This document shows positions 7,669 through 15,324 of a stretch of DNA of 55,633 bases, in pieces; positions within the stretch are counted from its first letter, which is position 1; each line of letters starts with the position of its first letter. Source of the stretch: Holophagales bacterium UBA2201 (GTDB lineage Bacteria > Acidobacteriota > Thermoanaerobaculia > UBA2201); assembly GCA_002327305.1 (NCBI GenBank), contig DCUZ01000002.1:1-55633 (forward strand), read 5' to 3'. The position numbers and the translations under genes were made by a program. The notes beneath the pieces are model-generated. The model saw nothing but the letters and a program-made list of their open reading frames with translations. It was not told the origin of the DNA and searched no databases.

Positions 7669-9666
7669 ATGGCCGACAACCGGCTCCCGGAGAACGCCTA
7701 CCGCGAACTGAAGAGGGGCGAGGTCTACCGCCCCATCGTCCCGGCGGAGGCCTCCGTGTTGGAGGTGACCCTCCGGTCCATCCTCTTCGGCCTGTTCATG
7801 GGGCTGGTCTTCTCGGCTGCAGCCGCCTACATCGCGCTGAAGCTGGGGCAGGGGATCGAGAGCGCCATTCCCATCTCCATCCTGGCCGTCGGGTTCTCCG
7901 CCCTGCTTCGGCGCAGGAGCACGCTTCTCGAGAACGTGAACATCCTCGCCATCGGCGCCACCAGCGGCATCATCGTGGGGGGGAGCGTCTTCACCATGCC
8001 CGCCATCTACATCCTGAACCTGCAGGACCACTCCTCCTTCTTCCAGATCTTCATCGTCCCCCTTCTCGGGGCGGCCCTCGGGGTGCTCTTCCTCATCCCC
8101 TTCCGCCGGTACTTCACGACCGAGATGCACGGCAAATTGCCCTTCCCCGAGGCCACCGCCACCACCGAGATCCTGGTGACGGGGGACCGGGGGGGGAAGC
8201 AGGCGGTGGTCCTGCTCTATTCGATGGGGATCGGGATCGCGATGGACTTCTGCGCCGTGGGACTGCGGGCCTGGCGCGACGTCTTCACCACCGCCCAGGT
8301 GGGGCTCCTGGCCCCGCTGACGGAGAAGGTCAAGGCCGTCTTCGCCATCAGCACCACGGCGGCCATCATGGGGCTGGGGTACATCATCGGATTGCGCTAT
8401 GCCCTCATCATCACCGCCGGTTCCTTCCTCTCCACCCTCGTCCTGGTGCCCCTTTTCGCCATGCTGGGCGCCCGCATGAGCGAGCCCCTCACCGCCGGCC
8501 TTCCCCTGTTGCGCGACATGCCTGCCGAGGACATCTTCTACACCTACGTCCGGCACATCGGCATCGGGGGGATCTTCTGCGCCGGCCTCCTCTCCATTCT
8601 CAAGATGTCGCCCGTCATCGTCCAGGCCCTCAAGGCGATGTTCGGGAGCCGCGGCGCCCGCGGGGCGGCGGCGCCTTCCCGGGTGGAGCGGGATTTCCCC
8701 ATGCCCTGGGTGATGGGGGGGATCGCCCTTCTCTCCCTCCTCATCTGGGTCTATTTCCGGTTCTCGGTCCTGGCGGGGATGGAGCGGGCCGGCCTCCTCT
8801 CCATCGTCTCCCTCGCGCTGACCCTCGGGGTGGCGTTCCTCTTCGCCGCGGTGTCGGCCTGGGCCGTGGCCATGATCTCCATCACCCCCATCAGCGGCAT
8901 GACGATGACGACGCTCATCATTTCGGCCGTGGTCCTGGCGCAGATGGGGCTCTCGGGCCCGCGGGGGATGGTGGCGGTCCTCCTCATCGGCGGCGTGGTG
9001 TGCACCTGCCTCTCGATGACCGCGTCCCTGGTGACGCAATTCAAGGTCGGCTACTGGCTTGGATCCACGCCAAGGACCATCCAGTGGGGCAACATCGTCG
9101 GGGCGGTCCTCTCCTCGGCGGCCGTGACGGCGTGCATCTTCCTCTTCGACCGCACCTACGGGTTCGTCGCCTCGGCCCAGCATCCCAACCCCATGGCCGC
9201 GCCGCAGGCCAACGCCATGGCGGCGGTGATCCAGTCGTTCATGTCCTCGGGAAGCGCGCCGTGGACCCTCTATGCCCTGGGGGCGGTGGTGGCAATCGTC
9301 GTCGAGATCCTGGGCATCTCCGGCCTGGCTTTCGCCCTGGGGATGTATCTTCCCATCGAATTGAACGCCCCCCTGGCCCTGGGGGCGGCAGTGGCGTGGT
9401 TCGTCGCGAAGTCCACTGGTGACGGGGGGCTCTCCAAACTGCGCAACGACCGGGGGACCCTCATCGCCTCCGGCCTCATCGCGGGAGGGGCTCTGGCGGG
9501 GGTCCTCGACGGAATGGTGAAGATGACGGAGGATCGATGGGGGACGAAACTCCTCCCCGACTTCGCCAATACCGGCCCGGCCGGCAATTGGCTGGGGCTG
9601 GCCGTCTTTATCGCCCTGGGGGTTTTTATTTATTGGGACAGCGTTCAAATCAAAAAAGAAGTTTAA
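7669..9666 (+). CDS. OPT-family oligopeptide (or metal-chelate) transporter
   Basis: Inner-membrane proton-coupled importer of the OPT family. 665 aa, with about fifteen hydrophobic segments. Family features include RSILFGLFMGLVFSAAAAYIALKLGQ near the N-terminus, the KLPFPEATATTEIL segment after the first third, and WVYFRF and GAAVAW segments later. ATG 7669 is preceded by AAGGAGGG. Single gene; upstream is the hairpin after metG, downstream the stop codon lies inside a heptamer array. Substrate (peptide, siderophore or metal chelate) cannot be resolved. Confidence 0.92.
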   Translation: MADNRLPENAYRELKRGEVYRPIVPAEASVLEVTLRSILFGLFMGLVFSAAAAYIALKLGQGIESAIPISILAVGFSALLRRRSTLLENVNILAIGATSGIIVGGSVFTMPAIYILNLQDHSSFFQIFIVPLLGAALGVLFLIPFRRYFTTEMHGKLPFPEATATTEILVTGDRGGKQAVVLLYSMGIGIAMDFCAVGLRAWRDVFTTAQVGLLAPLTEKVKAVFAISTTAAIMGLGYIIGLRYALIITAGSFLSTLVLVPLFAMLGARMSEPLTAGLPLLRDMPAEDIFYTYVRHIGIGGIFCAGLLSILKMSPVIVQALKAMFGSRGARGAAAPSRVERDFPMPWVMGGIALLSLLIWVYFRFSVLAGMERAGLLSIVSLALTLGVAFLFAAVSAWAVAMISITPISGMTMTTLIISAVVLAQMGLSGPRGMVAVLLIGGVVCTCLSMTASLVTQFKVGYWLGSTPRTIQWGNIVGAVLSSAAVTACIFLFDRTYGFVASAQHPNPMAAPQANAMAAVIQSFMSSGSAPWTLYALGAVVAIVVEILGISGLAFALGMYLPIELNAPLALGAAVAWFVAKSTGDGGLSKLRNDRGTLIASGLIAGGALAGVLDGMVKMTEDRWGTKLLPDFANTGPAGNWLGLAVFIALGVFIYWDSVQIKKEV

Positions 9667-9695
9667 AGTTCAAGGTTTCAAGTTTCAAGTTGGGG
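9661..9695 (+). repeat. Heptamer array (GTTTCAA type, 35 bp)
   Basis: Five consecutive 7-base units: GTTTAAA, GTTCAAG, GTTTCAA, GTTTCAA, GTTGGGG. The TAA stop of the OPT gene lies in the first unit. Same 35-bp size as the arrays at 31 kb and 34 kb. Confidence 0.65.
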
Positions 9696-9731
9696 GCTTG
9701 AGATGATCTTCCTATTGCGAGAAGGTATCCG

Positions 9732-10127
9732 ATGAACCGATGGAAAGTATATGGGGAAGCGGCCAAGAGCATTGAGCCGTTATGGTGGGGCATCTTGATT
9801 GCAGCGCTTCTTGTCGCATTGGTGATGGCAATATTTGCAAAGCGAAAATGGATGCTTCACGATGACCAGGCTGAACAATTGAGACGTTCCCGGGCAGTAT
9901 TTGGGATTGTCTTTCTTTATTGGGGGGCCATTATCAGCGGGCTTTGTTCCTGGATATGCACCCTCGACACGCACCTAAAAGCGGCTTCCGGCTTGAATTG
10001 CTCGCCAACCAATCAGGTTATTTATGCGATCTTATGTGCTGTCTGTTTAGTTGGAGGATTTGTTGTTCTTGCGTGGGAATTGCGAAGACGCACCTATAAA
10101 AGCCGAACACCCAATTCAAGACAATAA
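9732..10127 (+). CDS. Hypothetical membrane protein, low G+C
   Basis: 131 aa with three hydrophobic segments: PLWWGILIAALLVALVMAIF, the VFGIVFLYWGAIISGLC region, and VIYAILCAVCLVGGFVVLAW. ATG 9732 has GAGAAGG upstream. The codons are far more A/T-rich than in any neighbour (TTATGG, ATATTT, AAAAGC), and repeats lie on both sides (9661-9695 and 10159-10221). This suggests recent acquisition or a poorly ameliorated insertion. No homologous family recognised. Confidence 0.6.
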   Translation: MNRWKVYGEAAKSIEPLWWGILIAALLVALVMAIFAKRKWMLHDDQAEQLRRSRAVFGIVFLYWGAIISGLCSWICTLDTHLKAASGLNCSPTNQVIYAILCAVCLVGGFVVLAWELRRRTYKSRTPNSRQ

Positions 10128-10158
10128 TAAGTCAATACACCAAGCTACGAGTCGAGGA

Positions 10159-10221
10159 CTGAACCCTGCCGCCTGATGCCGCCTTCAGCCTGAATCCTGC
10201 CTTCCGGCTGCCAACTGCCTT
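10159..10221. repeat. Degenerate CTGNNNN heptamer stretch
   Basis: Nine successive 7-base blocks such as CTGAACC, CTGCCGC, CTGATGC, CTGCCAA and CTGCCTT, with drift in the middle. It lies between the low-G+C ORF and the stop of the first 53-aa gene and holds no other visible feature. Confidence 0.45.
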
Positions 10222-10227
10222 GCAGTC

Positions 10228-10389
10228 CTACAGCTGCATCAGCAGCATCATCACCCCCACGAAGGACTGATAGCTCTTCCTGAGCAGGACGGGGAAGCCG
10301 GGATGGTTGAGGGTGCCTGTCGCCAGGATGAGGAGAGCCAGAGCCGCGGGGATCAGGGGGAGGGGAAGGAATCGGATCAAGGATTTCAT
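10228..10389 (-). CDS. 53-aa membrane protein, paralogue A
   Basis: Starts MKSLIRFLPLP and ends QSFVGVMMLLMQL. One or two membrane helices are predicted (LIPAALALLILATG and the C-terminal FVGVMMLLMQ). It has the same length and the same C-terminal motif, QSF(V/I)GVMMLL(M/L)Q, as the 53-aa ORF at 10660-10821, which supports both as real genes. The longer frame from 10467 adds an unlikely hydrophilic tail, so the internal ATG is preferred. An AT-rich promoter-like stretch lies near 10488-10515 on this strand. Function unknown. Confidence 0.68.
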   Translation of the reverse strand: MKSLIRFLPLPLIPAALALLILATGTLNHPGFPVLLRKSYQSFVGVMMLLMQL

Positions 10390-10596
10390 CGGGGCTCTCC
10401 CAAGGAGGTCTCGACTGCGTGGGGTCCGAGAGGCGGTCGGGGTGTCATCAGCCCATTGGGTGCACAAGCGATGCCAGCCCCGGATCGGATTAATATACCT
10501 TATTATTTATAGGGTTTTCTGTCCTGCCCCGGGTGGGCATGTCCATCTGCGGGCGAAATCGTCCGTTTCCGGACGGCCCTCCGCCAAGGGTGGAGG
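10390..10596. other. Intergenic stretch upstream of paralogue A
   Basis: Holds a marked AT-rich patch at about 10488-10515 (TATAAAT and TATATT on the minus strand), a plausible promoter for the 10389 gene. Nothing else recognisable was seen apart from the terminator at its far end. Confidence 0.4.
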
Positions 10597-10631
10597 TAAA
10601 AAAAGCACGGCGCGCCCCTGGCGCGCCGTGC
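10597..10631 (-). terminator. Intrinsic terminator of the DUF1573 / 53-aa operon
   Basis: Perfect 12-bp stem GCACGGCGCGCC (10605-10616) with GGCGCGCCGTGC (10620-10631) and a CCT loop. On the minus strand the hairpin is followed by seven T residues (10604-10598). It lies just after the stop of the 53-aa gene at 10660. Confidence 0.9.
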
Positions 10632-10659
10632 CGGAAGAACGGGCCGGAACGCCCCGGCT

Positions 10660-10821
10660 TTAGAACTGCAGCAACAGCATCATGACCCCGATGAAACTCT
10701 GGAATCCCTTGTGGACCAGGGCGGGCCAGGAGGGCTGCTGGAGCAGTTTTAATCCGATGGCCAGGCCGGCCAGGCCGGCCGGGATGAGACCGAGCGGAGC
10801 CCAGGGGAGAAAGCGTTTCAT
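10660..10821 (-). CDS. 53-aa membrane protein, paralogue B (translationally coupled)
   Basis: A small gene found by reading the strand directly. It starts MKRFLPWAPLGLIPAGL and ends QSFIGVMMLLLQF. Its ATG overlaps the stop of the upstream DUF1573 gene as ATGA, indicating translational coupling, and an intrinsic terminator follows. Two hydrophobic stretches: LGLIPAGLAGLAIGLKLL and the C-terminal helix. It matches paralogue A in length, order of hydrophobic blocks and C-terminus, so the pair is a tandem family. It may act as a small inner-membrane partner of the exported DUF1573 protein, but that is inference. Confidence 0.72.
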   Translation of the reverse strand: MKRFLPWAPLGLIPAGLAGLAIGLKLLQQPSWPALVHKGFQSFIGVMMLLLQF

Positions 10822-12167
10822 TTCTTGTCGCCGCCTCCTGGCGGCTGGAGCGGTCGGGCCGGCTGCGGCAGCTGCGACGGCTGGATCGGCGCCTGTGTCG
10901 CGGGCTTCAGGCCGGGGCGGACCACCGGCGGTTGGAGCGGCCGCGCCTGGCGCTCACGGCTTGCCTGCCCCACGGTGATGTTGACGGGGATCGTCAGGGA
11001 AGGTTCCCGGGGGTCGTTGGTGGCCAGGGTGACCGTCCCTCGGTGGGTTTTCTCCTCCATGGGACCGTCGTACTGGATGGTGACCAGGTAGGCGCCGGGC
11101 TGTTTCGGCTCGGTCCGGACCGAGACCGCCTCCAGGTCGCTTTTGGCATCCAGGACGGCAAACCCCTCCCCCTTGTGCTTGGTGACCCAGATGCTCGTCA
11201 CGGTCCCGCCGTAGGCCTTCTTCACCCTCGCCCATTCCACCCAGCCCAGACTACCGTCGGGAAAGCGGACCTGGAGGTACTTGTCCCCGACATCGGTCAC
11301 GGGGTAGTCGCGGTTCGTCTCCAGGGTCCCCGTCACCGCCTGCCCCGTCGCGTCGGCATAGGCGTCCACCGCCGTTTCCGTCGTGACCTTGTAGGGCCGC
11401 GTCGAGACGTTCATGTGGACTTCCGGGGGGGAGACCGTGAGGGTCTTCTGGACGGTGATGTTGTAGTTGAGCATCACCTCCGGTTGCTCGGGGATGTTGG
11501 TCGAAAGCGTCACCCTGCCGGCCAGGACACCGGGGGGGCTGTCGGCCGGGGCCTCCAGCGTCAGCGTGAAGGCGCCATCCTGGGCCACGGGGGTCCCCGT
11601 GGGGGGGGTGAGGGTGAACTTGACCTCGGGCCGGTCCGGAATCACTTTGTGGATGACCAGCGGCTTGTCCAGGGTGGTGCGGATGGTGGTGCTTTGGAAG
11701 GCGGCCTCGCCCTCGTAGGAGCGCAGGATGAGATTCTCGGGGACCGCTTCGACATAACTGACGACGGTGGCCCGCAGGGTGAGCATGAAGGAGGCCTTCT
11801 TGGGGTCGTTGGTGGAGACGGTGATGGTCTTGCTCACCTGCCCCTTCAAGTGCGTGGTGTCGAGCGCCGCCGTGACCTTGCCCTCCCCGCCGGGGAGGAT
11901 GGACTTGGTAAAGTCCGTGACGGTGCACCCTCAACCGGGGCGGGCGGAGTTGATGACCAACTCGGCCGTGCCGGCGTTGCGGATGATGAACGCGTGCTCC
12001 ACCCGCTTCCCTTTCAGAATGTCGCCGGCGTTGAACATCTCCTGGGCGACCACGGCTTCGGGTTGTTGGCCCGGCGGCGGATCCTGCCCGCCCGGGGCCT
12101 GGGACTGCTGGCCCTGCAGGAAGGCGCCGAAGAGGAGCATAACCAGCAATAGAACGGATCGTTTCAT
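10818..12167 (-). CDS. DUF1573-type exported protein with in-frame UGA at a conserved Cys (candidate selenoprotein)
   Basis: One continuous frame of 450 codons interrupted only by UGA at codon 79. A signal peptide (MKRSVLLLVMLLFGAFLQG) leads to a domain beginning EHAFIIRNAGTAELVINSARPG, then UGA, then GCTVTDFTKSILPGGEGKV. In DUF1573 proteins this site reads CGCT, so the UGA falls exactly on the first conserved Cys. Sequence after the stop keeps homology (KTITVSTNDPKKASF), so the frame is under coding constraint on both sides. Further Ig-like segments follow, ending in a Pro/Gln-rich tail. Alternatives: a nonsense mutation, since TGC to TGA is one change, or a sequence error. Without recoding, the second part could only start internally near 11849. 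Confidence 0.78.
11883..11901 (-). promoter_or_regulatory. Hairpin downstream of the UGA (weak SECIS candidate)
   Basis: On the minus strand, about 32 bases after the UGA, CCTCCCC pairs with GGGGAGG around a GGC loop whose first base is G, as bacterial SECIS loops require. The loop starts about 40 bases after UGA, slightly beyond the usual range. A nearer stem, GGACTT/AAGTCC with loop TACC, has no loop G. Both stems lie in coding sequence and could be chance in GC-rich DNA. Confidence 0.25.
11931..11933 (-). other. In-frame UGA, candidate selenocysteine codon
   Basis: TGA on the minus strand at codon 79, within PG-UGA-GCTV. It aligns with the first Cys of the DUF1573 CGCT motif, giving a U-G-C pair if decoded as selenocysteine. 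The frame is unchanged on either side. Confidence 0.55.
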
Positions 12168-12237
12168 GGAACCTCCCGGAATGGGTCTGGGTCAACGGAC
12201 CGGCGCCTTCGTACAGGCCTTCCGGTCGCGGTCCCCA

Positions 12238-12243
12238 ATTATA
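12238..12243 (-). promoter_or_regulatory. -10 element for the DUF1573 gene
   Basis: TATAAT on the minus strand about 70 bases before the ATG at 12167. GGGAGG precedes that ATG. No clear -35 was found at 16-18 bp. Confidence 0.4.
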
Positions 12244-12306
12244 ACAGACCTGGAAGCCGATACGTTCCCCGCCACCCTTTCGTTGGGAGGGGGAATGATA
12301 CAATGG

Positions 12307-13200
12307 ATGCCGGACATGGCCGAATACCGGAATCCCTACAAGAGGCAGGAGGTCTTCCGTTGCCTGCACGCCGACCACCGGCGGTTCGCCCACGCGGTCT
12401 CCCCGTGGCATGTTCTGAAAGAGCGGGCCTGCTACCCCGAGGGCTGCCTCTCCACCCGCTTCCGGTGCGCCCGCCTCCAGAAGGGGGGACGATGTCACCG
12501 GCGGTTCAGGCGGGCGGGTCCCCGGTGCGAACCCTGCCCCTACCTGCGGGACGAAAAGGTGATGTACCGGCCCCAGGTCATCCTGTCTCAGGACGGATGG
12601 CGGGACTTTCAGCGGGAACTGGAACGGTTCCGGTTCTGGCTGCGGGGGTTGGAGGGGAGGACGATCTCCTTTTACGGCAGGGTGGGGGCGGTAAAGCCCT
12701 GTCTTGAGCATATCTATGAAAGCCGTCACAGCCGCATCCTGTTCAACGGGTGGATCGCCACCTTCCCCGACGGTTGGTTCGGCACGGACCGGTTGCTGGA
12801 CCGCTTTTATCTTTATCTGCCCAAAGGGCGCCAGCGGCGCCTCCTGCTGGCCCCCGGAGACGAGGTGGAGGGCGCGGCCCTGTTGGATTTCCCGGAGGGC
12901 AGGCTGATCCTCCACCACCCCGTTGGGCTCCAGGTGGCCCGAAAGGGAGGGGGGGCGGCCCCCGTCGAGTCCGGGATCCTGCCGGGGCTCCGTTTCGGTC
13001 GCCCCTTTCCGGTGCAGGAGGAGCGTTGCTTCGCCTGCCCGCGGGGGGTGCTGGCCCGGGTGGTGAATCCCGCCGGCCTGACGGGCCTGCCCCGCCGGGA
13101 ACTTTTCTGCCTCGAGGGCTATCCCTCCCCGCGCGAGTGCGCCCTCGCCGACTCTTCCAAGATCGCCCTGGAGCGGTGCCGCCTTGACGGGCCTGCCTGA
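12307..13200 (+). CDS. Cys-rich hypothetical protein, first gene of the ECF operon
   Basis: About 297 aa. The N-terminal third is rich in Cys and His (CLHADH, ACYPEGCL, RCARL, GRCHRRF, RCEPCPYL), and more Cys occur at the end (RCFACPRG, FCLEGY, RECAL), suggesting zinc or Fe-S binding. The middle (FRFWLRGLEGRTISFYGRVGAVKP) looks like a globular beta-rich domain. Start is uncertain between ATG 12295, 12307 and 12316; 12307 lies seven bases after AATGAT. The 3' end overlaps the next ORF by 17 bases, and the following genes also overlap, so this heads an operon with a sigma factor. No family recognised. Confidence 0.68.
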   Translation: MPDMAEYRNPYKRQEVFRCLHADHRRFAHAVSPWHVLKERACYPEGCLSTRFRCARLQKGGRCHRRFRRAGPRCEPCPYLRDEKVMYRPQVILSQDGWRDFQRELERFRFWLRGLEGRTISFYGRVGAVKPCLEHIYESRHSRILFNGWIATFPDGWFGTDRLLDRFYLYLPKGRQRRLLLAPGDEVEGAALLDFPEGRLILHHPVGLQVARKGGGAAPVESGILPGLRFGRPFPVQEERCFACPRGVLARVVNPAGLTGLPRRELFCLEGYPSPRECALADSSKIALERCRLDGPA

Positions 13201-13528
13201 GCCGCGGATCGCCCCGGAGGTGAAATTCGGCCGCTGGCTCGCGGTCCTGAGGGCCCTTCTGGCGCTGGCCGCCCTCGGAGACTTGATCTCCGGGCCCGAC
13301 AGTTTTCACGCCGCCGTCTGCGCCCTCGGGGCGTGCCTTCCCCTGGAGCGTTGGCGCGTCCCGTCCCATCTCCTGGGGTTCCCGGCGGCCTTTTTGGGGG
13401 GGTGGTCCATCCACCGGACCGGGATGGAGGCCGCCACCGGCCTCCAGTTGGCCCTCGCCGTCCTTCCCCTCACCGTGGCCCTGGCGGGAACCCTTCGGGC
13501 ACAGAGCCCGTTATATCGGGTGCCATGA
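13184..13528 (+). CDS. Small hypothetical membrane protein
   Basis: 114 aa if started at TTG 13184; a GTG at 13220 with GGAGGT nearby is an alternative giving 102 aa. Three hydrophobic stretches are visible: AVLRALLALAALGDLI, LLGFPAAFLGGW and LQLALAVLPLTVALAG. It overlaps the Cys-rich gene before it and the sigma factor after it (ATGA). Function unknown. Its position immediately before a sigma factor suggests a role in the same envelope-related regulon. Confidence 0.6.
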   Translation: MTGLPEPRIAPEVKFGRWLAVLRALLALAALGDLISGPDSFHAAVCALGACLPLERWRVPSHLLGFPAAFLGGWSIHRTGMEAATGLQLALAVLPLTVALAGTLRAQSPLYRVP

Positions 13529-14091
13529 ACGAGCAAGAACTGGTGAAAGCGGCCCTCGAAGGGAGCCAAACGGCGTGGGAGGAGATCGTCCGACGGTTCG
13601 GCAACGCGATCTTCTCCCTGGCCCTCCAGTTCACCATGCGGCGGGAGGATGCGGAGGAACTGACCCAGGAGGTCTTCATCAAGCTCTACAACACCCTCCA
13701 CATCTGGAAACCCGAACGGCCGCTTCTGGCCTGGATCATGACCATCACCCGCAACCGGTGCATCGACGAGTACCGCAAGGCCAGGCAGGAACGGCGCCTT
13801 CAGCGGCTTCCCCAGGAGGTCTTGGACCTCATCCCCTCGGGGCGGGACGCGGAGCGGGAGGCCCTGGCCGGGGAGCGATACGCCAAACTGATGGAATACC
13901 TCCACGAACTGCCCGAGGAGACCGCCTCCCTCATCCTCATGCGCGATCTTCTGGGCCTCAGCTACGAGGAGCTGGCGGCGATGAACAGCCTCCCGGTGGG
14001 CACCGTCAAGTCGCGCCTCAACCGGGGGCGCCTCGCCGTGGCCTCCAAACTGAGCGACTACTTCGCCGGGTCGCGGGAGGAGGCGATATGA
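13525..14091 (+). CDS. ECF RNA polymerase sigma factor (RpoE-like)
   Basis: 188 aa, normal ECF length. Region 2 shows the -10 contacting and core-binding pattern (AEELTQEVFIKLYNTL, then ITRNRCIDEYRK). Region 4 has the helix-turn-helix SYEELAAMNSLPVGTVKSRLNRGR. It directs RNA polymerase to a dedicated promoter set. ATG 13525 overlaps the previous stop, and its own stop overlaps the anti-sigma start (ATGA), the usual translational coupling. A TATATC element seven bases before the ATG could give a leaderless transcript. Target promoters cannot be read from the window. Confidence 0.95.
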   Translation: MNEQELVKAALEGSQTAWEEIVRRFGNAIFSLALQFTMRREDAEELTQEVFIKLYNTLHIWKPERPLLAWIMTITRNRCIDEYRKARQERRLQRLPQEVLDLIPSGRDAEREALAGERYAKLMEYLHELPEETASLILMRDLLGLSYEELAAMNSLPVGTVKSRLNRGRLAVASKLSDYFAGSREEAI

Positions 14092-14696
14092 CCTGCGGCC
14101 GCGTCCGCGACGCCCTGGCCGCCGGCCTTCCCATGGAGGATCTCCTCGACCACGTGGACGGCTGCTACGAGTGCCAGTTCTATCTGGAAAACCTGGTGAA
14201 CCTGCGCGGCCTGAAGGTGGACCTTCCCGAGAGGACCGGCGCGGGCCTTGCCCGGGACCCCGGAGGGCTCTCCTGCGGGGATTACCTGCGGCGCGCCGCG
14301 GAGGAGGAGTTCGCCGCGCCGCCCGGAGCCGATCCCCACGCCTCCCGGTGTCTCTCCTGCCGCCGGACGGCCGAGGCCTTCGAGGCCTACCGGCGGATCG
14401 CCCGCGCCGTCGCCGCGCCTCCGCGCCTGCGGCGGCACCTGGCCTCGATCACCGAGGAGCGGGGCGTCTCCATCCTGGGGAGGATCCTCCCCTACGTGGC
14501 CGCGATCCTCCTCTCGCTGGGGCTTTCCCTCTTCATCGCCTCCGGCGGGAACCTCAGTCAGGAGGTGGTTCGCCTGCAGGAACGGGCGGTCCAGACCCGG
14601 GGGGCCGCGGTGAGCACCTACGGGAAGGTGGTGGGCTTCATCGCCCGGAATTTCGAGAAGGAGGAACCGCGCCATGAAATGCGTAAATCACAGTGA
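14088..14696 (+). CDS. Membrane anti-sigma factor with two HxxxCxxC motifs
   Basis: 202 aa. Being coupled to the ECF gene and having one membrane segment (ILPYVAAILLSLGLSLFIAS) identifies it as the cognate anti-sigma factor. The zinc-binding anti-sigma motif appears twice: HVDGCYECQ near residue 22-30 and HASRCLSCR near residue 84-92. A single HxxxCxxC is normal, so the protein may be a tandem of two anti-sigma domains. The C-terminal part after the membrane helix is short and periplasmic. It overlaps the following B-box gene by 23 bases. Confidence 0.8.
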   Translation: MTCGRVRDALAAGLPMEDLLDHVDGCYECQFYLENLVNLRGLKVDLPERTGAGLARDPGGLSCGDYLRRAAEEEFAAPPGADPHASRCLSCRRTAEAFEAYRRIARAVAAPPRLRRHLASITEERGVSILGRILPYVAAILLSLGLSLFIASGGNLSQEVVRLQERAVQTRGAAVSTYGKVVGFIARNFEKEEPRHEMRKSQ

Positions 14697-15261
14697 CATC
14701 GAGGCCGCCGGCGTCTGCGTCGCCTGCGGCAAGCCCTTCTGCGTCGAGTGCATCGGGGTCAGGGACAACCGCTTCTACTGCCAGAAGCACCTGGAGGAGG
14801 CGGCCCCCCCGGCGGAGGTTCCGGGGCGGTTCAAGCCGGGGCTGGCGGCCGTGATGAGCCTCCTCCCGGGGTTGGGGCATCTCTACCTGGGGCTCTACGA
14901 CCGGGCCCTCGTGGGGTTCCTCGCGTTCTTCGCCTGCACGCGCTTCGGCGGGCCGCTGGTGGTGGCGGCGATCGCCTTCGCCGCCGTGGACGCCCACCGG
15001 CAGGCCCGGGCGCTCAACGCGGCGGCGGCCGCGCCCGACGCGGCCGGCCCGCCGGCCCCCCCCTATCCCCTCCGCATCGTGGCGGGCGTCCTCCTGATCG
15101 TCATCGGTTTTCTGTTCTTCCTGGAGCAGGCCGGAGTGGACCTGGAGGCGATGCTGGGATTCTGGCCCGTGGTGTTCATCGGCCTCGGGGTCTGGATGAT
15201 CTGGGCGCATTTGAAGAAGGAGCGGGACGGGAAGCCGCCGGAGGATCCCGGCGCCCCGTAG
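14674..15261 (+). CDS. B-box-type zinc finger membrane protein
   Basis: 195 aa. The N-terminus CVNHSDIEAAGVCVACGKPFC...FYCQKH is a B-box-like zinc finger. It is followed by hydrophobic segments: a TM2-like VMSLLPGLGHLYLGLYDRALVGFLAFF and a C-terminal pair, IVAGVLLIVIGFLFFLE and FWPVVFIGLGVWMIW. Last gene of the sigma operon, ended by the hairpin at 15288-15316. Probably a membrane sensor or partner of the sigma/anti-sigma pair, but that is inference from position. Confidence 0.8.
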   Translation: MKCVNHSDIEAAGVCVACGKPFCVECIGVRDNRFYCQKHLEEAAPPAEVPGRFKPGLAAVMSLLPGLGHLYLGLYDRALVGFLAFFACTRFGGPLVVAAIAFAAVDAHRQARALNAAAAAPDAAGPPAPPYPLRIVAGVLLIVIGFLFFLEQAGVDLEAMLGFWPVVFIGLGVWMIWAHLKKERDGKPPEDPGAP

Positions 15262-15287
15262 TCCCGGGCTCCTCCTCCGGGCGCCGG

Positions 15288-15316
15288 CGCGGGGTCTGAG
15301 GGAGGCCCCGCGTTTT
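15288..15316 (+). terminator. Terminator of the ECF operon
   Basis: CGCGGGG (15288-15294) pairs with CCCCGCG (15306-15312) and is followed by TTTT. The T-run directly precedes the -10 element of the TerC gene, so termination and initiation signals adjoin. Confidence 0.7.
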
Positions 15317-15318
15317 GT

Positions 15319-15324
15319 TATACT
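15319..15324 (+). promoter_or_regulatory. -10 element of the TerC gene (leaderless)
   Basis: TATACT, then six bases (AAGCGA), then ATG at 15331. No Shine-Dalgarno and no recognisable -35. The A of ATG is the predicted transcription start. Confidence 0.55.

Noticed and set aside
11900..11919. GGACTT/AAGTCC stem after the UGA as a bSECIS
   Set aside because: Position is good (about 20 bases to the loop), but the TACC loop lacks the required G; kept only as an alternative structure.
10818..12167. Frameshift as the explanation for the split DUF1573 gene
   Set aside because: The two halves are in the same frame. Only a single TGA codon separates them, so a nonsense change or recoding applies, not a frameshift.
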